Source of the DNA: Clostridiales bacterium
Lineage (GTDB): Bacteria; Bacillota; Clostridia; Peptostreptococcales; Acidaminobacteraceae
Reading direction: 5' to 3'
Assembly (NCBI GenBank): GCA_016342415.1
Contig: JAEIOD010000016.1
Location: 38,073 to 102,072 of the forward strand
Length of the DNA: 64,000 nt
Each line of letters begins with the position of its first letter. The first letter of the stretch is position 1. Made by a program: the position numbers and the translations under genes. Below the pieces are notes generated by a model. That model made no database searches. It saw only the letters and a program-made list of their open reading frames with translations, and was not told where the DNA came from. Positions 8,143-17,258 of the stretch are shown here, in pieces.

Positions 8143-9921
8143 ATGTTTAAAAAATCATTGATACTGTTATTAGTATTAGTTATGGTTCTTTCAGTAGCTT
8201 TAACAGGTTGCGGTGGAAACAATAACGAGGTTGCTAATGCAGGCGAAGAAACAAACGCTGTAGAAAACACAGAGAATACTACAGAAAATAATACAACTGA
8301 AGAAACTACAGTTGATGCTGAAGCTGAAAGACAAGCTGAATTAGCTGCTATGGCAGAAGCTAACCCAGCAATCAGAAGAGGTAACGTATTAACAGTTGGT
8401 ATGTCATCATTTGATGGTGAGTTCAACCCAATCCTTTCTGACTCAGTATACGATTCAAACGTATGTGATTTAGTATTCAACGGTTTGGTAAAAGTTAATA
8501 AGAACGCTGAATTTGAAGCTGACTTGGCAACTTGGGAAGTTTCTGAAGATAACTTAACTTATACATTCAGCATTACTCCAGGCGTTAAGTTCCACAATGG
8601 AACAGAGTTAACTTCTAGAGACGTTGAGTTTACATTTTTAACAATTGCTAGTCCTGATTATATCGGTTCTAGAGGATCTGCAGTATCTGATATCGTTGGC
8701 GTTAAGGCGTTCAGAGCTGGAGAAACTGATACAGTTGAAGGTATCAACGTAATCGATGATTACACGATCGCGTTTACTATTGAAGAGCCAAATGTGGCTA
8801 AGATTACTGATTTTGGTTATGGAATCTTATCAGCTGATTACTATGCTTGGGATAATTTCGAGCAATTCGCTGAATTAAGTTCTGCTCCAATGGGTACAGG
8901 ACCAATGAAGTTTGAAGTATTTGAAGTTGGACAATATGTTCAATTTACTACAAATGATGATTACTTCTTAGGAAAAGCAAATATTGATGGTGTTATCTTT
9001 AAGGTAGTTCCAGATGCTACAGTTGCTGCAGCAGTTAATGCTGGTGATGTGGATATCGCAGGTGTTTCTGCTAACTTAGAAAACTATGATACAATGACTG
9101 AGTCAGGAATCGCTGAAGTACAAGAATACTTAGGAAACTCTTACAGATACATCGGATTCAACTTAAGATTAGACAAATTCTCTGATAAGAGAGTTAGACA
9201 AGCATTATGGTATGGTCTTAACTTAAAAGACTTTATCGACGCTCAATGGGAAGGTTTTGCTGCTCCATGTCTAGGACCTATTTCTCCAGTATCTTGGGCT
9301 TATCCTGATACTTCAGAATTAACTTCTTATGACTACAACCCAGAAAAAGCGGCTGCTTTATTAGAAGAAGCTGGTTGGGCTGATACAGATGGCGACGGAA
9401 TCTTAGATAAAGATGGCGAAAAATTATCAATCGTATGGACTTCATACAATGATGTTGACTGGCCTCTAAACTTAATCGCAGTTGCTAAAGAGAACTGGGG
9501 AGCATTAGGTGTTGAACTTGAAGGTTTATTAATGGAATTTGCTGCAGTTGCTGATTTAGTTTACGAAAAGCAAGATTTCGAAATGTACAACATGGGTTGG
9601 TCTTTAGCAGTTGATCCAGATCCAACACAAATCTTTGGAGAAGACGCTGACGTTCTTGGCGGATTCAATGCTATTGGTTTCCACCACGAAAGAGCTAACG
9701 AGATCTTCAGATTAGCTAACAAAGAATATGACCAAGCTAAGAGAGCTGAATTATATCAAGAGTGGGCTAAAATTGCTAACGAAGAAGTACCTTACTTATT
9801 CGTTTCAATCGGTACTGTTATCAATGGTGTTAACAACAGAGTTCATAATTTAGAGTTAGATACATTTGATACTTTCATTTCTCAAATCTTAGATATCGAA
9901 TTAGATTACCTAGCTGAATAA
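8143..9921 (+). CDS. Peptide-binding lipoprotein, SBP family 5, paralogue 3
   Basis: Third close paralogue (592 aa) of the binding proteins at 1916 and 4194. It has a lipobox (LTGC), a Glu/Asn/Thr linker to about residue 60, a family-5 domain and the DTDGDGILDKDGE loop near residue 417. Long DNA blocks, such as the region around 9179-9233, are nearly identical to 2948-3002 and 5221-5276. That suggests recent duplication or gene conversion. GGGGGA precedes the ATG. It is the binding-protein gene nearest the permease genes and is separated from them by a stable hairpin without a T-tract, so it may be the main partner and may share a transcript with oppB. Confidence 0.88.
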   Translation: MFKKSLILLLVLVMVLSVALTGCGGNNNEVANAGEETNAVENTENTTENNTTEETTVDAEAERQAELAAMAEANPAIRRGNVLTVGMSSFDGEFNPILSDSVYDSNVCDLVFNGLVKVNKNAEFEADLATWEVSEDNLTYTFSITPGVKFHNGTELTSRDVEFTFLTIASPDYIGSRGSAVSDIVGVKAFRAGETDTVEGINVIDDYTIAFTIEEPNVAKITDFGYGILSADYYAWDNFEQFAELSSAPMGTGPMKFEVFEVGQYVQFTTNDDYFLGKANIDGVIFKVVPDATVAAAVNAGDVDIAGVSANLENYDTMTESGIAEVQEYLGNSYRYIGFNLRLDKFSDKRVRQALWYGLNLKDFIDAQWEGFAAPCLGPISPVSWAYPDTSELTSYDYNPEKAAALLEEAGWADTDGDGILDKDGEKLSIVWTSYNDVDWPLNLIAVAKENWGALGVELEGLLMEFAAVADLVYEKQDFEMYNMGWSLAVDPDPTQIFGEDADVLGGFNAIGFHHERANEIFRLANKEYDQAKRAELYQEWAKIANEEVPYLFVSIGTVINGVNNRVHNLELDTFDTFISQILDIELDYLAE

Positions 9922-9953
9922 TTAACTAATTAAAATTTAAAGAAACATTACTT

Positions 9954-9980
9954 TATAGCCCGGCATAATGCCGGGCTATA
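9954..9980 (+). other. Stable hairpin between binding-protein and permease genes
   Basis: An 11-bp perfect stem TATAGCCCGGC/GCCGGGCTATA with loop ATAAT. No T-tract follows, unlike the hairpins at 3694 and 7743. In Gram-positive ABC loci such structures often protect the abundant binding-protein message while allowing partial readthrough; that role is inferred. Confidence 0.6.
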
Positions 9981-10046
9981 TAAATGTAAAGAAAATGTTA
10001 AAGAATATTAATTTTTTATTAACAGTAATAAATATTTCTACACTAA

Positions 10047-10070
10047 ATGTGTATATAATAAAACACACAT
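10047..10070 (+). promoter_or_regulatory. Possible oppB promoter -10 inside an inverted repeat
   Basis: A TATAAT (10054-10059) lies between ATGTGT (10047-10052) and ACACAT (10065-10070). No good -35 is visible, so the promoter may need an activator or may be weak. The flanking inverted repeat could be an operator. Confidence 0.35.
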
Positions 10071-10184
10071 GGGTCTTTGAATATGTTATTCTTAAATAGA
10101 ATCATTTGTAACATATATATAGTTTTTATATAGTTTCAAATAACAACATATTATAAGGAAGTATAACTTTGGGGAGGTAAAAAA

Positions 10185-11153
10185 ATGAGAACTTTTCTGA
10201 TCAGGAGATTTTTGCAACTGATCCCTGTAATTTTCATGATTACGATCGCTGTTTATTTCATGAACGCTGCAGCGCCAGGTGATCCAACATCTAAAATGAT
10301 GGACCCTAACATGACAGTTGAAGAAAAACAGAGATTAAGAGAAAAATTCGATTTAGACAAGAGTGTAATCGAGCGATATGCTGCATGGGTTTCTGAGTTA
10401 GTGTTCCACCAAAACTTGGGTCATTCAACTGCATATGGACAACCAGTTACAAAGGTAATCCAATTGTACATGTGGAATACATTTGTATTATCAGCTACGG
10501 CTTTATTAATTAGTATACTAATTGGTATTCCGGCAGGTATAGTGTCCGCCACGAAACAGTACTCTTTATTCGATAACGCAGTAACGGTATTTGCATTTGC
10601 AGGTCGTTCAGTACCGGCATTCTTCTTTGGTTTAATGTTAATCAAAGTGTTTGCAATTGATTTAGGTTGGTTCCCGATTTCAGGTATGGCAGAACCAGGC
10701 TCTAAAGACATAGGTACTTGGCATTATATGAAAGATGTAATGTATCACATGGTATTACCAGCATTAGTACTTGGATTACCAGGTGCAGCAGGTTACATGA
10801 GATTTACAAGAACGGCTATGCTTGAAGTAATTAGACAAGACTATGTTAGAACAGCAAGATCTAAAGGTTTAGCTGAGAAAGTTGTAATTTACAAGCATGC
10901 ACTTAGAAATGCTTTAATTCCAATTATCACTTTATTGGGCTTCGCTTTACCAGGACTATTTGGTGGTGCAATCATCACTGAAAAATTATTTGCTTGGCCA
11001 GGTCTAGGTACAATTGCTTTTAAAGCTGTTACAGATAGAGATTATCCTTTATTAATGGGTACAACTTTATTCTTCTCTATTTTAACATTAACAGGTAACT
11101 TACTAGCGGATATTTGCTATGGTTTAGCTGATCCAAGAATTAAGTACAACTAA
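10185..11153 (+). CDS. oppB: Oligopeptide ABC transporter permease OppB/DppB
   Basis: One of two membrane subunits that form the peptide channel. It is 322 aa (family-typical), with an N-terminal membrane segment (about 8-30) and five more in the binding-protein-dependent transport domain. The EAA-type cytoplasmic loop reads RTARSKGLAEKVVIYKHALR (about 220-240). GGGGAGG lies seven bases before the ATG. It is the first gene of oppB-oppC-oppD-oppF, with 13 bp to oppC. Confidence 0.95.
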   Translation: MRTFLIRRFLQLIPVIFMITIAVYFMNAAAPGDPTSKMMDPNMTVEEKQRLREKFDLDKSVIERYAAWVSELVFHQNLGHSTAYGQPVTKVIQLYMWNTFVLSATALLISILIGIPAGIVSATKQYSLFDNAVTVFAFAGRSVPAFFFGLMLIKVFAIDLGWFPISGMAEPGSKDIGTWHYMKDVMYHMVLPALVLGLPGAAGYMRFTRTAMLEVIRQDYVRTARSKGLAEKVVIYKHALRNALIPIITLLGFALPGLFGGAIITEKLFAWPGLGTIAFKAVTDRDYPLLMGTTLFFSILTLTGNLLADICYGLADPRIKYN

Positions 11154-11166
11154 GGGGGGGAAGAAA

Positions 11167-13020
11167 ATGGTAGAAAACAAAAAAGCTCCAGAACAAGAGC
11201 AAGATGTTAGAACAAAAATTGAATCACCATGGACTGTCTCTTTTAGAAGACTTAAGAAAAACAAAATGGCTTTAGTTTCATTAATAATATTAGTTGTTTT
11301 ATCGACATTTGCAATCATAGCGCCGATAGTAACACCTTTCCATTACAATGAAGGTAACATGCCTGCTGGTAATATGCCTTGGAGATTAGATGTATATGAG
11401 TATGATTGGGAATTACCTGAAGAAGGTGTTTCTGGTAGTTATATAACAGTAAGACCAAATGACCATACGATTCATTTCTTAGATGACAATGGTAAATTTG
11501 TATTCAAAGAAGAACAAAAATCACAAGTTTCGACAGCTGATGATCCTGATATGAAGAGAGTTTACTTATCATTACATGATGAAGTTGAGCCGTCTACATT
11601 TACTGTGAAGTCAGATGAAACGGGTAAAACATATATGTTCAGAGGAGATGACTTCACTTTAAGAGAAGTTGTTCAAGTAGAAGGTAACTTTATGGACTTC
11701 GTAGCTGACATAGAATCAGTTGAGTATGATTTTGAAAATGCTTATGCTAAGTACGAGGCAAATGGGGATGTCATTGAAGTTAACTTTGCTGATGCTGTTA
11801 ATCCAACGTTTATCGTAAATGGATTGGAGTATTTACTAAATGAAGATTTAAGCTTCCATTCTATTAAAGTTGATGATACGACTTATTACACAATTCGTGA
11901 TGATAAAGAAGTTGCAATTGTTAATGTAGAAGGTGAAAAAGTTACAGTAGCTGAGAGATTAGCTCCAGTTGAAGTTAATACAGAAGAACAATATGTTCGT
12001 TATGAAGTTAATGGTGATGTAATTGAACTAGCTCAAAAGAAAATGGGTCTTAAGACAGTTTCTGTTGTTACTTATAATGGTACTGTTCACAATGAGGAAA
12101 GTTCTAATAGAAGAACTGATGCATTAGAAGAAGAAGATGTTTCTGATTCAGTATCTGCTGAGTATAAGCAATTACAAAAAGACCACGATAAATTTAACAA
12201 ATTAGCAGATAGAAAGAAAACTTATGCAATCTACCACATTAATGGTCAAGAGATGATTATTGACTGGAGTGAGGAAGATGAAGATGGTTTAATTACGATT
12301 ACTGCTGATGGTGAATTCTTAGAACAAGATAGAAAAGGTAACAAATCATATATTTTAGGTACAGATAAAATTGGTAGATGTATTTACACTAGATTAGTTT
12401 ACGGTGGAAGAATTTCACTTTCAGTTGGTTTGGTTGCAACAACTATCAACGTATTCTTAGGATTACTAATCGGTTCCATTTCTGGTTACTATGGTGGTAT
12501 TGTAGATTCAATCATCATGAGACTTACAGAAGTAGTAATGGCATTCCCATTCTTACTTATCTGTATTACTATGTCAGTAATCTTAGGACCAAGTATTTAC
12601 AATGTAATGTTAATCATCGGTTTGCTTGGCTGGCCAGGTATTTCAAGAATGATTCGTGCCCAAATCCTTTCATTAAGAGAACAAGAGTTTATGGAAGCAG
12701 CTACGGCATTAGGTATTAAAGACAGTAACAAAATTACGCGCCACTTATGGCCAAACGTAATGGCAATGATCATTGTTTATGCGACATTAGGTATGTCAGG
12801 AGCAATCCTTTCAGAAGCAGGTTTATCTTTCCTTGGTCTTGGTGTTCAACCACCTAAAGCATCATGGGGTAACATGTTATCTAACTTAACGCAAAAGCAA
12901 ATTGAGTCTATGCCATGGTTATGGATTCCAGCTGGTTTAGCTATCTTTGTTACAGTAATGAGCTTTAACATCCTTGGTGACGGTTTAAGAGATGCACTAG
13001 ATCCAAAACTTAAAAAATAA
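11167..13020 (+). CDS. oppC: Oligopeptide ABC transporter permease OppC/DppC with large extracytoplasmic insertion
   Basis: Second channel subunit. At 617 aa it is about twice the usual OppC length. The N-terminal cytoplasmic part and first membrane helix (about 36-58) are normal. Then about 330 extra residues (roughly 60-395) come before the conserved GTDKIGRCIYTRL and RISLSVG region, where the five-helix permease core resumes. The EAA loop EAATALGIKDSNKITRHLWP is intact. The inserted part is hydrophilic, rich in acidic residues and predicted beta strands, and contains two similar segments built on Y-x-x-NGDVIE (about 195-205 and 279-289). By topology it should lie outside the cell, near the binding proteins. 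The reading frame is continuous and in keeping with its neighbours, so this is not an assembly fusion. Confidence 0.9.
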   Translation: MVENKKAPEQEQDVRTKIESPWTVSFRRLKKNKMALVSLIILVVLSTFAIIAPIVTPFHYNEGNMPAGNMPWRLDVYEYDWELPEEGVSGSYITVRPNDHTIHFLDDNGKFVFKEEQKSQVSTADDPDMKRVYLSLHDEVEPSTFTVKSDETGKTYMFRGDDFTLREVVQVEGNFMDFVADIESVEYDFENAYAKYEANGDVIEVNFADAVNPTFIVNGLEYLLNEDLSFHSIKVDDTTYYTIRDDKEVAIVNVEGEKVTVAERLAPVEVNTEEQYVRYEVNGDVIELAQKKMGLKTVSVVTYNGTVHNEESSNRRTDALEEEDVSDSVSAEYKQLQKDHDKFNKLADRKKTYAIYHINGQEMIIDWSEEDEDGLITITADGEFLEQDRKGNKSYILGTDKIGRCIYTRLVYGGRISLSVGLVATTINVFLGLLIGSISGYYGGIVDSIIMRLTEVVMAFPFLLICITMSVILGPSIYNVMLIIGLLGWPGISRMIRAQILSLREQEFMEAATALGIKDSNKITRHLWPNVMAMIIVYATLGMSGAILSEAGLSFLGLGVQPPKASWGNMLSNLTQKQIESMPWLWIPAGLAIFVTVMSFNILGDGLRDALDPKLKK

Positions 13021-13035
13021 TGGAGGTGAAAGGGA

Positions 13036-14019
13036 ATGTCTAAAAAAGTACTAGAAGTAAAAGGTTTAAAAACGTATTTCTATACTGAGGGTGGTTGTGT
13101 TAAAGCAATTGACGGTGTTGACTTTCATGTAAATGAAGGTGAAACATTAGGTATAGTAGGTGAGTCTGGATGCGGTAAGAGTGTTACATCTATGTCCGTA
13201 TTAAGATTAGTTCCGAATCCTCCAGGAGTTATTGAAGAAGGTGAAATCACTTTTGAAGGAAAGAAAATCTTAGAATTAAGTGAATCGGAAATGAGATCGA
13301 TTAGAGGAAATGATATCTCTATGATATTCCAGGAACCAATGACTTCACTTAACCCAGTATTTACTGTAGGTTTTCAATTAAATGAAGTTTTAATGCTTCA
13401 TAAAGGTTTAAGTAAAGAAGAAGCAAGAAAAGAAAGTATTGCTTTATTAGATACAGTTGGTATTCCAAGAGCTGACGAAGTAATTGATGATTACCCGTTT
13501 GCATTATCAGGTGGTATGAGACAGAGAGTTATGATCGCTATGGCGCTTGCATGTTCTCCAAAACTTCTTATCGCAGATGAGCCAACAACAGCGCTTGATG
13601 TAACAATTCAAGCACAGGTTCTTGAACTAATGAAGAACTTACAAAAAGATTACAACACAGCTATTATGTTTATCACGCATGACCTTAACGTTATCGCAGA
13701 AGTTGCTGATAGAGTTATCGTAATGTATGCTGGTAGAGTAGTTGAAGAAGCAGATGTATTTGACTTATTTGATGAGGCGATGCATCCTTACACAATTGGA
13801 TTAATGAATTCTAAGCCTGATATGGGTACAAATGGTGATGAATTATATGCAATTCCAGGTACTGTACCAAATCCACTGTTTAGACCTGTAGGTTGTCAAT
13901 TCAACACTAGATGTGAAAAGACTATGGATATTTGTTTCAAGGAAGATGCTCCGTTACTTAACTTACCTAACGGTAGAAAAGTAAGATGCTGGTTATATGA
14001 CAAAGGGGGAAATAAATAA
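13036..14019 (+). CDS. oppD: Oligopeptide ABC transporter ATPase OppD
   Basis: Cytoplasmic ATPase, 327 aa. Walker A GESGCGKS (about 43-50), Q-loop [10 protein letters not shown], signature LSGGMRQR, Walker [13 protein letters not shown] and the switch histidine ITHD are all present. The C-terminal oligopeptide-transporter extension carries the cysteine cluster CQFNTRC...C...C that in this family can bind an iron-sulfur cluster. GGAGGTGA lies just upstream of the ATG. Its TAA overlaps the oppF ATG by one base, so the two ATPases are translationally coupled. Confidence 0.95.
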   Translation: MSKKVLEVKGLKTYFYTEGGCVKAIDGVDFHVNEGETLGIVGESGCGKSVTSMSVLRLVPNPPGVIEEGEITFEGKKILELSESEMRSIRGNDISMIFQEPMTSLNPVFTVGFQLNEVLMLHKGLSKEEARKESIALLDTVGIPRADEVIDDYPFALSGGMRQRVMIAMALACSPKLLIADEPTTALDVTIQAQVLELMKNLQKDYNTAIMFITHDLNVIAEVADRVIVMYAGRVVEEADVFDLFDEAMHPYTIGLMNSKPDMGTNGDELYAIPGTVPNPLFRPVGCQFNTRCEKTMDICFKEDAPLLNLPNGRKVRCWLYDKGGNK

Positions 14020-15005
14020 TGAGTAATGTAGAAAATCAACCTATTATTCGTGTTGAAGGTCTTAAAAAGCATTTCCCAATTAGAGGTGGCGTTACAAGAA
14101 AAGTTGTAGGTCATGTTAGAGCCGTTGATGGATTATCTTTTGATATTGAAGCAGGCGAGACTCTTGGTCTTGTTGGTGAGTCTGGTTGTGGTAAATCAAC
14201 AACTGGTAGAACTTTAATCAGATTACTTGATGCGACTGAAGGTAAAGTAATTTATCAAGGTCAAAATATCATGGAATTATCTAAAAAAGAAATGAGAGAA
14301 CTTAGAACTGAAGTTCAAATCATATTCCAGGATCCGTATTCTTCTCTTAACCCTAGAATGACAGTTGGTGAAATTGTTGGTGAAGCGTTAAAAGAGCATG
14401 GATTATTTAAAGGCAAAGAATTACAAAATAAAGTTACAGAAACAATTGTTAAATGTGGTTTATCTCCTTATCATATTAAGAGATACCCTCATGAGTTTTC
14501 TGGTGGACAAAGACAAAGAATAGGTATTGCTAGAGCATTGGCTTTGGATCCTAAGTTTGTTGTTTGTGATGAAGCAGTATCTGCACTTGATGTATCAATT
14601 CAAGCTCAGGTAATCAACTTATTAAAAGACTTGCAAAATGAAATGGATTTAACATACTTATTCATTTCGCATGACTTATCTGTAGTTAGATTCATTTCAG
14701 ATAGAATAGCTGTAATGTACTTAGGTAATATAGTTGAATTAGCTGAAAAGGATGAAATGTTCAATCGTCCTAAGCATCCATATACACAAGCTTTATTATC
14801 AGCTGTACCACCTTCACATCCTAGAGATAGAAAAGAAAGAATTGTTCTGCAAGGTGACATTCCTTCACCAGCTAATCCACCGTCTGGGTGTAAATTCAGA
14901 ACGCGTTGTCCTATGGCTGTAGAGAAATGTTCTCAAGAAGTGCCTGAGTTAGTAGACTTAGGTGATAAACACTTTGTATCATGTCATTTAGTAAATGAAT
15001 TATAA
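14019..15005 (+). CDS. oppF: Oligopeptide ABC transporter ATPase OppF
   Basis: Second ATPase of the heterodimer, 328 aa. Walker A GESGCGKS (about 55-62), Q-loop [10 protein letters not shown], signature FSGGQRQR, Walker [13 protein letters not shown] and ISHD are present. The C-terminal extension has the family cysteines ([14 protein letters not shown]). The start overlaps oppD (TAATG). The small ORF at 14995 begins inside its last codons. Confidence 0.95.
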   Translation: MSNVENQPIIRVEGLKKHFPIRGGVTRKVVGHVRAVDGLSFDIEAGETLGLVGESGCGKSTTGRTLIRLLDATEGKVIYQGQNIMELSKKEMRELRTEVQIIFQDPYSSLNPRMTVGEIVGEALKEHGLFKGKELQNKVTETIVKCGLSPYHIKRYPHEFSGGQRQRIGIARALALDPKFVVCDEAVSALDVSIQAQVINLLKDLQNEMDLTYLFISHDLSVVRFISDRIAVMYLGNIVELAEKDEMFNRPKHPYTQALLSAVPPSHPRDRKERIVLQGDIPSPANPPSGCKFRTRCPMAVEKCSQEVPELVDLGDKHFVSCHLVNEL

Positions 15006-15186
15006 AGCAACTCATTCAGATGTTGGTCTTGATGACCAACATCTGGATATTAAAGATGAGATGGAGTTTACTTCACAGGATATCATGGCATTGATTATTG
15101 CAGCTCTACAATTTGTTTTACCAATTGTAGCACTAATCCTTACAGTACCTGCTATTCTCATGGTTTTGTTTCAAATATTTTATTAA
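14995..15186 (+). CDS. Small single-pass membrane protein at the end of the opp operon
   Basis: A 63-residue product I do not recognise. Residues 1-28 are polar and acidic, and residues 31-60 form one long hydrophobic segment ending at the C terminus. The ATG overlaps the oppF stop by 11 bases, which fits translational coupling; no good Shine-Dalgarno is visible. An 11-bp perfect hairpin (15018-15044) lies within the first codons. It could be a tail-anchored accessory protein of the transporter, or a fortuitous ORF. The clear hydrophobic segment and the terminator placed 17 bp after its stop favour a real gene. Confidence 0.5.
   Translation: MNYKATHSDVGLDDQHLDIKDEMEFTSQDIMALIIAALQFVLPIVALILTVPAILMVLFQIFY
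15018..15044 (+). other. Perfect hairpin just after oppF
   Basis: AGATGTTGGTC pairs with GACCAACATCT around loop TTGAT. It starts 13 bases after the oppF stop and has no T-tract, so it is probably an mRNA-stability or attenuation element inside the small ORF. Confidence 0.6.
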
Positions 15187-15202
15187 CAGAATATTCTTTC
15201 TT

Positions 15203-15235
15203 GTAACTACATTATATGATGTGGTTATTTTTTTT
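15203..15235 (+). terminator. Terminator of the opp operon
   Basis: GTAACTACAT (15203-15212) pairs with ATGTGGTTAT (15219-15228, one G-T pair) and is followed by eight T residues. Confidence 0.85.
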
Positions 15236-15269
15236 GAAAATCTGTGATACACTTATTTTGAGGTGACAA

Positions 15270-15824
15270 ATGAAAGAAGTTAACGAACTAATTGGAATCA
15301 ATTTAAAAAAAATGCGAGAGGAACGTGGTTATAGCATCGGAAAATTATCAGAGATTGTACAAGTCAGTAAAAGTATGTTATCTCAAATAGAAAAAGGTGA
15401 AACCAATCCCTCGGTGGGTACGATTTGGAAGATTGCAAATGGTCTGAGAATTTCCTTTACATCTTTGCTAAATGAACCAACAGAAACCTTCAAAGTTGTT
15501 AGAAAATCTCAAATTAAACGATTAACACAAGAAGATGAAAAATATGCAATATATCCATATTTTCCATATAGTTCAGATAAAAAGTTTGAAATGTATTCTG
15601 TTGAACTTGAAGCGGACTCCGAGCATTACTCCGAAGCACATGTCAAGGGTGTTGAAGAGTATTTTATGGTCACAAAAGGAGAAATACAAGTTCAAATAGG
15701 TGTTGAAGAGATTACTTTAAATACTGGTGATGCGATTAATTTTTTAGCTGAAAAAGAACATCGTTATATCAATCAAAACAATGAAATTTCAACGGGTGTG
15801 ATAATTTTATATTATAACGATTAA
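15270..15824 (+). CDS. XRE-cupin transcriptional regulator
   Basis: A 184-residue DNA-binding regulator. Residues 8-62 form a Cro/C1-type helix-turn-helix (SKSMLSQIEKGETNPSVGT). Residues about 105-180 form a small cupin barrel (EYFMVTKGEIQVQIG, then LNTGDAINFLAEKEHRY) that probably senses a small molecule. GAGGTGA precedes the ATG. The stop is four bases before an 18-bp palindrome that covers the -35 of the next gene, so the simplest inference is that this protein controls the kbl-type gene. A second protein of the same architecture is at 19536. Confidence 0.85.
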   Translation: MKEVNELIGINLKKMREERGYSIGKLSEIVQVSKSMLSQIEKGETNPSVGTIWKIANGLRISFTSLLNEPTETFKVVRKSQIKRLTQEDEKYAIYPYFPYSSDKKFEMYSVELEADSEHYSEAHVKGVEEYFMVTKGEIQVQIGVEEITLNTGDAINFLAEKEHRYINQNNEISTGVIILYYND

Positions 15825-15827
15825 TTC

Positions 15828-15867
15828 TGTTCGATATATTGAACAACTGAGCAATTTATAGTACAAT
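15828..15867 (+). promoter_or_regulatory. Promoter of the kbl-type gene with operator over the -35
   Basis: The -35 TTGAAC (15839-15844) and -10 TACAAT (15862-15867) are 17 bp apart. TGTTCGATATATTGAACA (15828-15845) is a near-perfect palindrome (one mismatched pair) that covers the whole -35. This geometry is typical of a repressor site. The likely binder is the XRE-cupin protein encoded just upstream, by inference. Confidence 0.7.
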
Positions 15868-15937
15868 TGAGGTGTATTTTGAGAACAATTGTGAGAGCAA
15901 TTATAATAATAAAGTGCTATGTGAAAGGAGTTCTTTA

Positions 15938-17125
15938 ATGAGTAATATTCATGATTTAAAGTATTTACAAGATAGTGTTCAGGGTTTAAAAGATCAAGGT
16001 GTTTATAGAAAACTACCAGTATTAGAGGGTGAAAATGGAGCAGAGATTATATTAAACGGAAAGTCTGTTATCAATTTATCATCTAATAACTACTTGGGAT
16101 TTGCCAATCATCCAACTTTGAAAGCTGCTGCAATCAAAGCGGTTGAAAAGTACGGTGTTGGAGCAGGTGCTGTTAGAACAATCGTAGGTAACATGGATAT
16201 CCATGAAGAATTGGAAGTGTTATTGGCTGAATTTAAAAGAGAAGAAGCTGCAATGGTATTCCAATCTGGTTTCAACTGTAATGCTGGTGTTATCCAAGCA
16301 ATTACTACAAAAGGTGATTTAATTATTTCTGATGAGCTTAATCATGCGAGTATCATTGATGGTGTAAAACTTTCTAAAGCTGATAAGGCAATCTTTAAAC
16401 ATAGTGATATGGCTGATTTAAGAAGAGTTCTTGAAGAAAGAAGAAAAGACTACAATACTGTATTAATTATTACTGATGGTGTATTTAGCATGGATGGTGA
16501 TTTAGCCAAATTACCTGAGATTGTTGATTTAGCAGAGGAGTTCGAAGCATTAACATATGTAGATGATGCACATGGTTCAGGCGTATTAGGTGAGTGTGGT
16601 AGAGGTACTGTAGATCACTTTGGTTTACACGGTAGAGTTGATTTCTGTATTGGTACTTTGTCAAAAGGTATTGGCGTTATAGGCGGTTACTGTGCTGGTA
16701 AAAGTGTTATGAAAGAATGGTTGAGCCACAGAGGACGTCCAATCTTATTTAGTACAGCATTACCACCTGCAGCAGTTATGCCAATTATTGAAGCAATAAA
16801 ATTATTAATGAATTCAAGTGAATATACAGATAGATTATGGTCAAATGCAAGATTCTTTAAAGAAAAATTAGGCAAACTTGGATTTGATACAGGTAAAAGC
16901 GAAACACCTATTACTCCAGTTATTATTGGAGATGAGGCGAAATCTATGGAATTCTCTAGAAAATTACTAGAAAAAGGTGTTTATGTATCAGCAATTGTAT
17001 TCCCAACTGTAGCCCTTGGTACTGGTAGAGTACGTTGTATGGTAACAGCAGGACATACAGAAGAGCAACTTTCAAAAGCTGTAGATGTATTTGAAGAAGT
17101 TGGTAAGGAAATGGGAATTATCTAA
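15938..17125 (+). CDS. kbl: 2-amino-3-ketobutyrate CoA ligase / glycine C-acetyltransferase-type enzyme
   Basis: PLP-dependent alpha-oxoamine synthase. The 395-aa length fits Kbl, which interconverts 2-amino-3-oxobutyrate plus CoA with glycine plus acetyl-CoA in threonine breakdown. Visible motifs are the PLP-stacking region, YVDDAHGSG with the cofactor aspartate, and the Schiff-base lysine in TLSKGIG (Lys243). The frame is open from 15872, but AAAGGAG seven bases before ATG 15938 decides the start, and the promoter lies at 15839-15867. BioF is a close relative, but no biotin genes are nearby. No threonine dehydrogenase is adjacent. A terminator follows. Confidence 0.82.
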   Translation: MSNIHDLKYLQDSVQGLKDQGVYRKLPVLEGENGAEIILNGKSVINLSSNNYLGFANHPTLKAAAIKAVEKYGVGAGAVRTIVGNMDIHEELEVLLAEFKREEAAMVFQSGFNCNAGVIQAITTKGDLIISDELNHASIIDGVKLSKADKAIFKHSDMADLRRVLEERRKDYNTVLIITDGVFSMDGDLAKLPEIVDLAEEFEALTYVDDAHGSGVLGECGRGTVDHFGLHGRVDFCIGTLSKGIGVIGGYCAGKSVMKEWLSHRGRPILFSTALPPAAVMPIIEAIKLLMNSSEYTDRLWSNARFFKEKLGKLGFDTGKSETPITPVIIGDEAKSMEFSRKLLEKGVYVSAIVFPTVALGTGRVRCMVTAGHTEEQLSKAVDVFEEVGKEMGII

Positions 17126-17134
17126 ATGTTACTT

Positions 17135-17161
17135 AAAAGTTAGCTAAGCTAACTTTTTTTC
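17135..17161 (+). terminator. Intrinsic terminator after kbl
   Basis: AAAAGTTAGC pairs with GCTAACTTTT around TAA and is followed by a T-tract. Confidence 0.88.
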
Positions 17162-17171
17162 TTTTATTTAA

Positions 17172-17258
17172 TGTTATAATATAAATTAAGTGATAGCGAA
17201 GTCAAACTTCGGGTATATAGCTATAAAGCAAATAATTAGGCTACGCAGGAGGGAATAT
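17172..17258 (+). promoter_or_regulatory. Extended -10 promoter and structured leader of cheV
   Basis: TGTTATAAT (17172-17180) is an extended -10 element; no good -35 is visible. The leader of about 70 nt can fold. CGAAGT pairs with ACTTCG around CAA (17197-17211), enclosed by ATAGC (17193-17197) and GCTAT (17219-17223), which compete for one base. It ends in AGGAGGG before ATG 17259. It does not match a riboswitch I know well enough to name. Confidence 0.45.

Noticed and set aside
17182..17216. Sigma-D (flagellar) promoter before cheV and the HD-GYP gene
   Set aside because: CGGGTAT resembles CCGATAT, but no TAAA element lies at the proper distance; a sigma-A extended -10 explains cheV better.
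17190..17258. cheV leader as a cyclic-di-GMP (GEMM-I) riboswitch
   Set aside because: CAAAC and AAAGC fragments recall the aptamer, but the conserved GACGCAAAGC block and the second domain are missing and the leader is too short.
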